This document shows positions 7,179-7,636 of a DNA stretch of 7,636 nt, one piece after another. The stretch is from an uncultured Xanthobacteraceae bacterium (GTDB lineage Bacteria; Pseudomonadota; Alphaproteobacteria; Rhizobiales; Xanthobacteraceae). A model generated the notes under the pieces. The model was not told where the DNA came from, ran no database searches, and saw nothing but the letters and a program-made list of their open reading frames with translations. Every line of letters begins with the position of its first letter. Position 1 is the stretch's first letter. Location: contig CATPBC010000362.1 in assembly GCA_955652195.1 (NCBI GenBank), forward strand, positions 1 to 7,636, given 5' to 3'. Made by a program: the position numbers and the translations under genes.

Positions 7179-7400
7179 AGTTCCGCGCTTCCTGAGCTGG
7201 TGCCCGTAAGCGGGCGTTACCCGCCCTCACCTGTCCCAGTCCAGCGATAGCACCTCGCACGCCGGTCGTAGTGCCGGCAGGCTGATGCCCGATGCCGCCC
7301 GGGAGCGGGTTGCAAGTCCGCCCGCGGGCACCGCACTCGCCCCGCAATCCGAGAATGCCTCCCGGACCGCGTCCGATATGGGCGAGATTTGATTCGCTGT

Positions 7401-7429
7401 AATGTAACGTAAACGGGGACTATTGTCAA
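7401..7429 (-). promoter_or_regulatory. Leftward sigma70-like promoter
   Basis: On the minus strand there is a perfect -35, TTGACA (7424-7429), 17 bases, then TACATT (7401-7406, four of six matching TATAAT). The surroundings are locally AT-rich against a GC-rich background. Transcription would begin near 7394 and run left into the geneless stretch. No good start codon or gene follows closely, so the product, if any, is unknown. Confidence 0.45.
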
Positions 7430-7452
7430 TAAGTCGGTGACGGATTATTCTT

Positions 7453-7636
7453 CCCTCTCCCCTTGTGGGAGAGGGTGCTTCGCGAGCGACTGCGAGCGAA
7501 GGGGGTGAGGGGGCGCAGCACGCGCTCCTTCTCCCCGCTTGCGGGGAGAAGGTCGGGATGAGGGGGTCCTGCCGCTACGCTCAGATCGCGGGCAGGCCCC
7601 CTCACCCGCTCGCTTCGCTCGCGACCTCTCCCCGCG
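7453..7636. repeat. Composite palindromic intergenic repeat, cut by window end
   Basis: Three strong stems follow each other: CCCTCTCCC with its 9-bp complement at 7453-7461/7467-7475 (5-base loop); a perfect 12-bp stem at 7527-7538/7541-7552 (CCTTCTCCCCGC, loop TT); and a stem of 8+6 bp at 7559-7573/7591-7604 with one unpaired T at 7567. In addition GGGTGAGGGGG (7503-7513) is complementary to 7597-7607, so the outer parts are two inverted copies of one unit. From memory, repeats giving LPLWERV and FSPLAGRR when translated are widespread between genes in Rhizobiales. The element runs past the right edge. It is non-coding. Confidence 0.75.

Larger units (their letters stand above)
6788..7400. 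other. Geneless stretch with short repeats; no convincing CDS
   Basis: I see no convincing protein gene or known RNA here. The open frames are arginine- and serine-rich, lack family motifs and read like translated repeat DNA. The left part (6788 to about 6900) should hold the promoter of the L,D-transpeptidase gene, but I find no clear -35/-10 pair. Further right are a dispersed-repeat stem (6980-7006), three tandem 6-mers of the AGTTCC type (7167-7184), overlapping GC-rich stems (7202-7224) and a 10-bp palindrome GCCCGCGGGC (7320-7329). A leftward sigma70-like promoter enters from 7401-7429, so part of this DNA may be transcribed. I checked by eye for cobalamin riboswitch, RNase P, SRP and tRNA motifs and found no match. 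Confidence 0.5.

Noticed and set aside
6870..7250. Plus-strand frame of 126 codons in the geneless region
   Set aside because: It runs through repeat DNA, is rich in Ser/Arg/Pro and matches no family I know.
7290..7345. tRNA-like or tmRNA-like T-loop (GGGTTGCAAGTCC)
   Set aside because: It does not match the GGTTCRAATCC pattern and no acceptor, D or anticodon arms can be drawn around it.
6988..7347. Minus-strand frame of 119 codons downstream of the 7401-7429 promoter
   Set aside because: It starts with TTG, lacks a ribosome site, is low-complexity and ends in the dispersed repeat stem; more likely non-coding.
7150..7375. Possible cobalamin riboswitch (a GCCACTG at 7157)
   Set aside because: The other conserved boxes of that riboswitch are absent on both strands and no B12 gene is nearby.

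Overview
The window looks like chromosomal DNA from a GC-rich alphaproteobacterium of the order Hyphomicrobiales (Rhizobiales), probably near the Bradyrhizobium/Nitrobacteraceae-Xanthobacteraceae branch. This rests on three things: the LigA and PrmA sequences resemble, from memory, those of Bradyrhizobium and Rhodopseudomonas; a promoter matches the EcfG (general stress response sigma factor) consensus; and the intergenic regions carry palindromic repeats of the kind common in these genomes. No mobile element, CRISPR array, rRNA or tRNA was recognised.

Layout, left to right. Positions 1-1049 (+) are the 3' half of ligA, the NAD-dependent DNA ligase. Facing it on the minus strand, 1075-1230 encodes a 51-residue two-helix membrane protein of the DUF3309 type. 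It lies behind a match to the EcfG promoter (GGAAC-N16-CGTT, 1272-1296). Next comes a minus-strand pair, prmA (3172-4110) followed 10 bases later by a 608-residue Xaa-Pro aminopeptidase (1335-3161), very likely one operon. An AT-richer divergent gap (4111-4314) holds several near-matches to DnaA boxes and leads into an exported SAM-methyltransferase-fold protein (4315-5079, +). This gene converges on a GlcG/HbpS-family exported protein (5235-5774, -), with a cluster of three perfect palindromic stems between them. Upstream of that gene are three tandem 12-bp units (5864-5899). They are followed by an L,D-transpeptidase (5921-6787, -) whose C-terminal tail is encoded by degenerate 15-bp tandem repeats.

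From 6788 to 7636 I see no convincing gene. This stretch has a good leftward sigma70-like promoter (7401-7429), a second EcfG-like motif (7154-7178), and palindromic repeats, ending in a dense composite repeat (7453-7636) that runs off the window.

The genes are mostly ordinary housekeeping and envelope functions: DNA ligation, ribosomal protein modification, peptide trimming, peptidoglycan cross-linking and two exported proteins. They do not form one evident pathway, and I see no clear new multi-gene system. The most interesting signals are regulatory or repetitive: the EcfG site before the tiny membrane protein, the tandem 12-mers, the transpeptidase repeat tail, and the promoter driving an unexplained geneless region.
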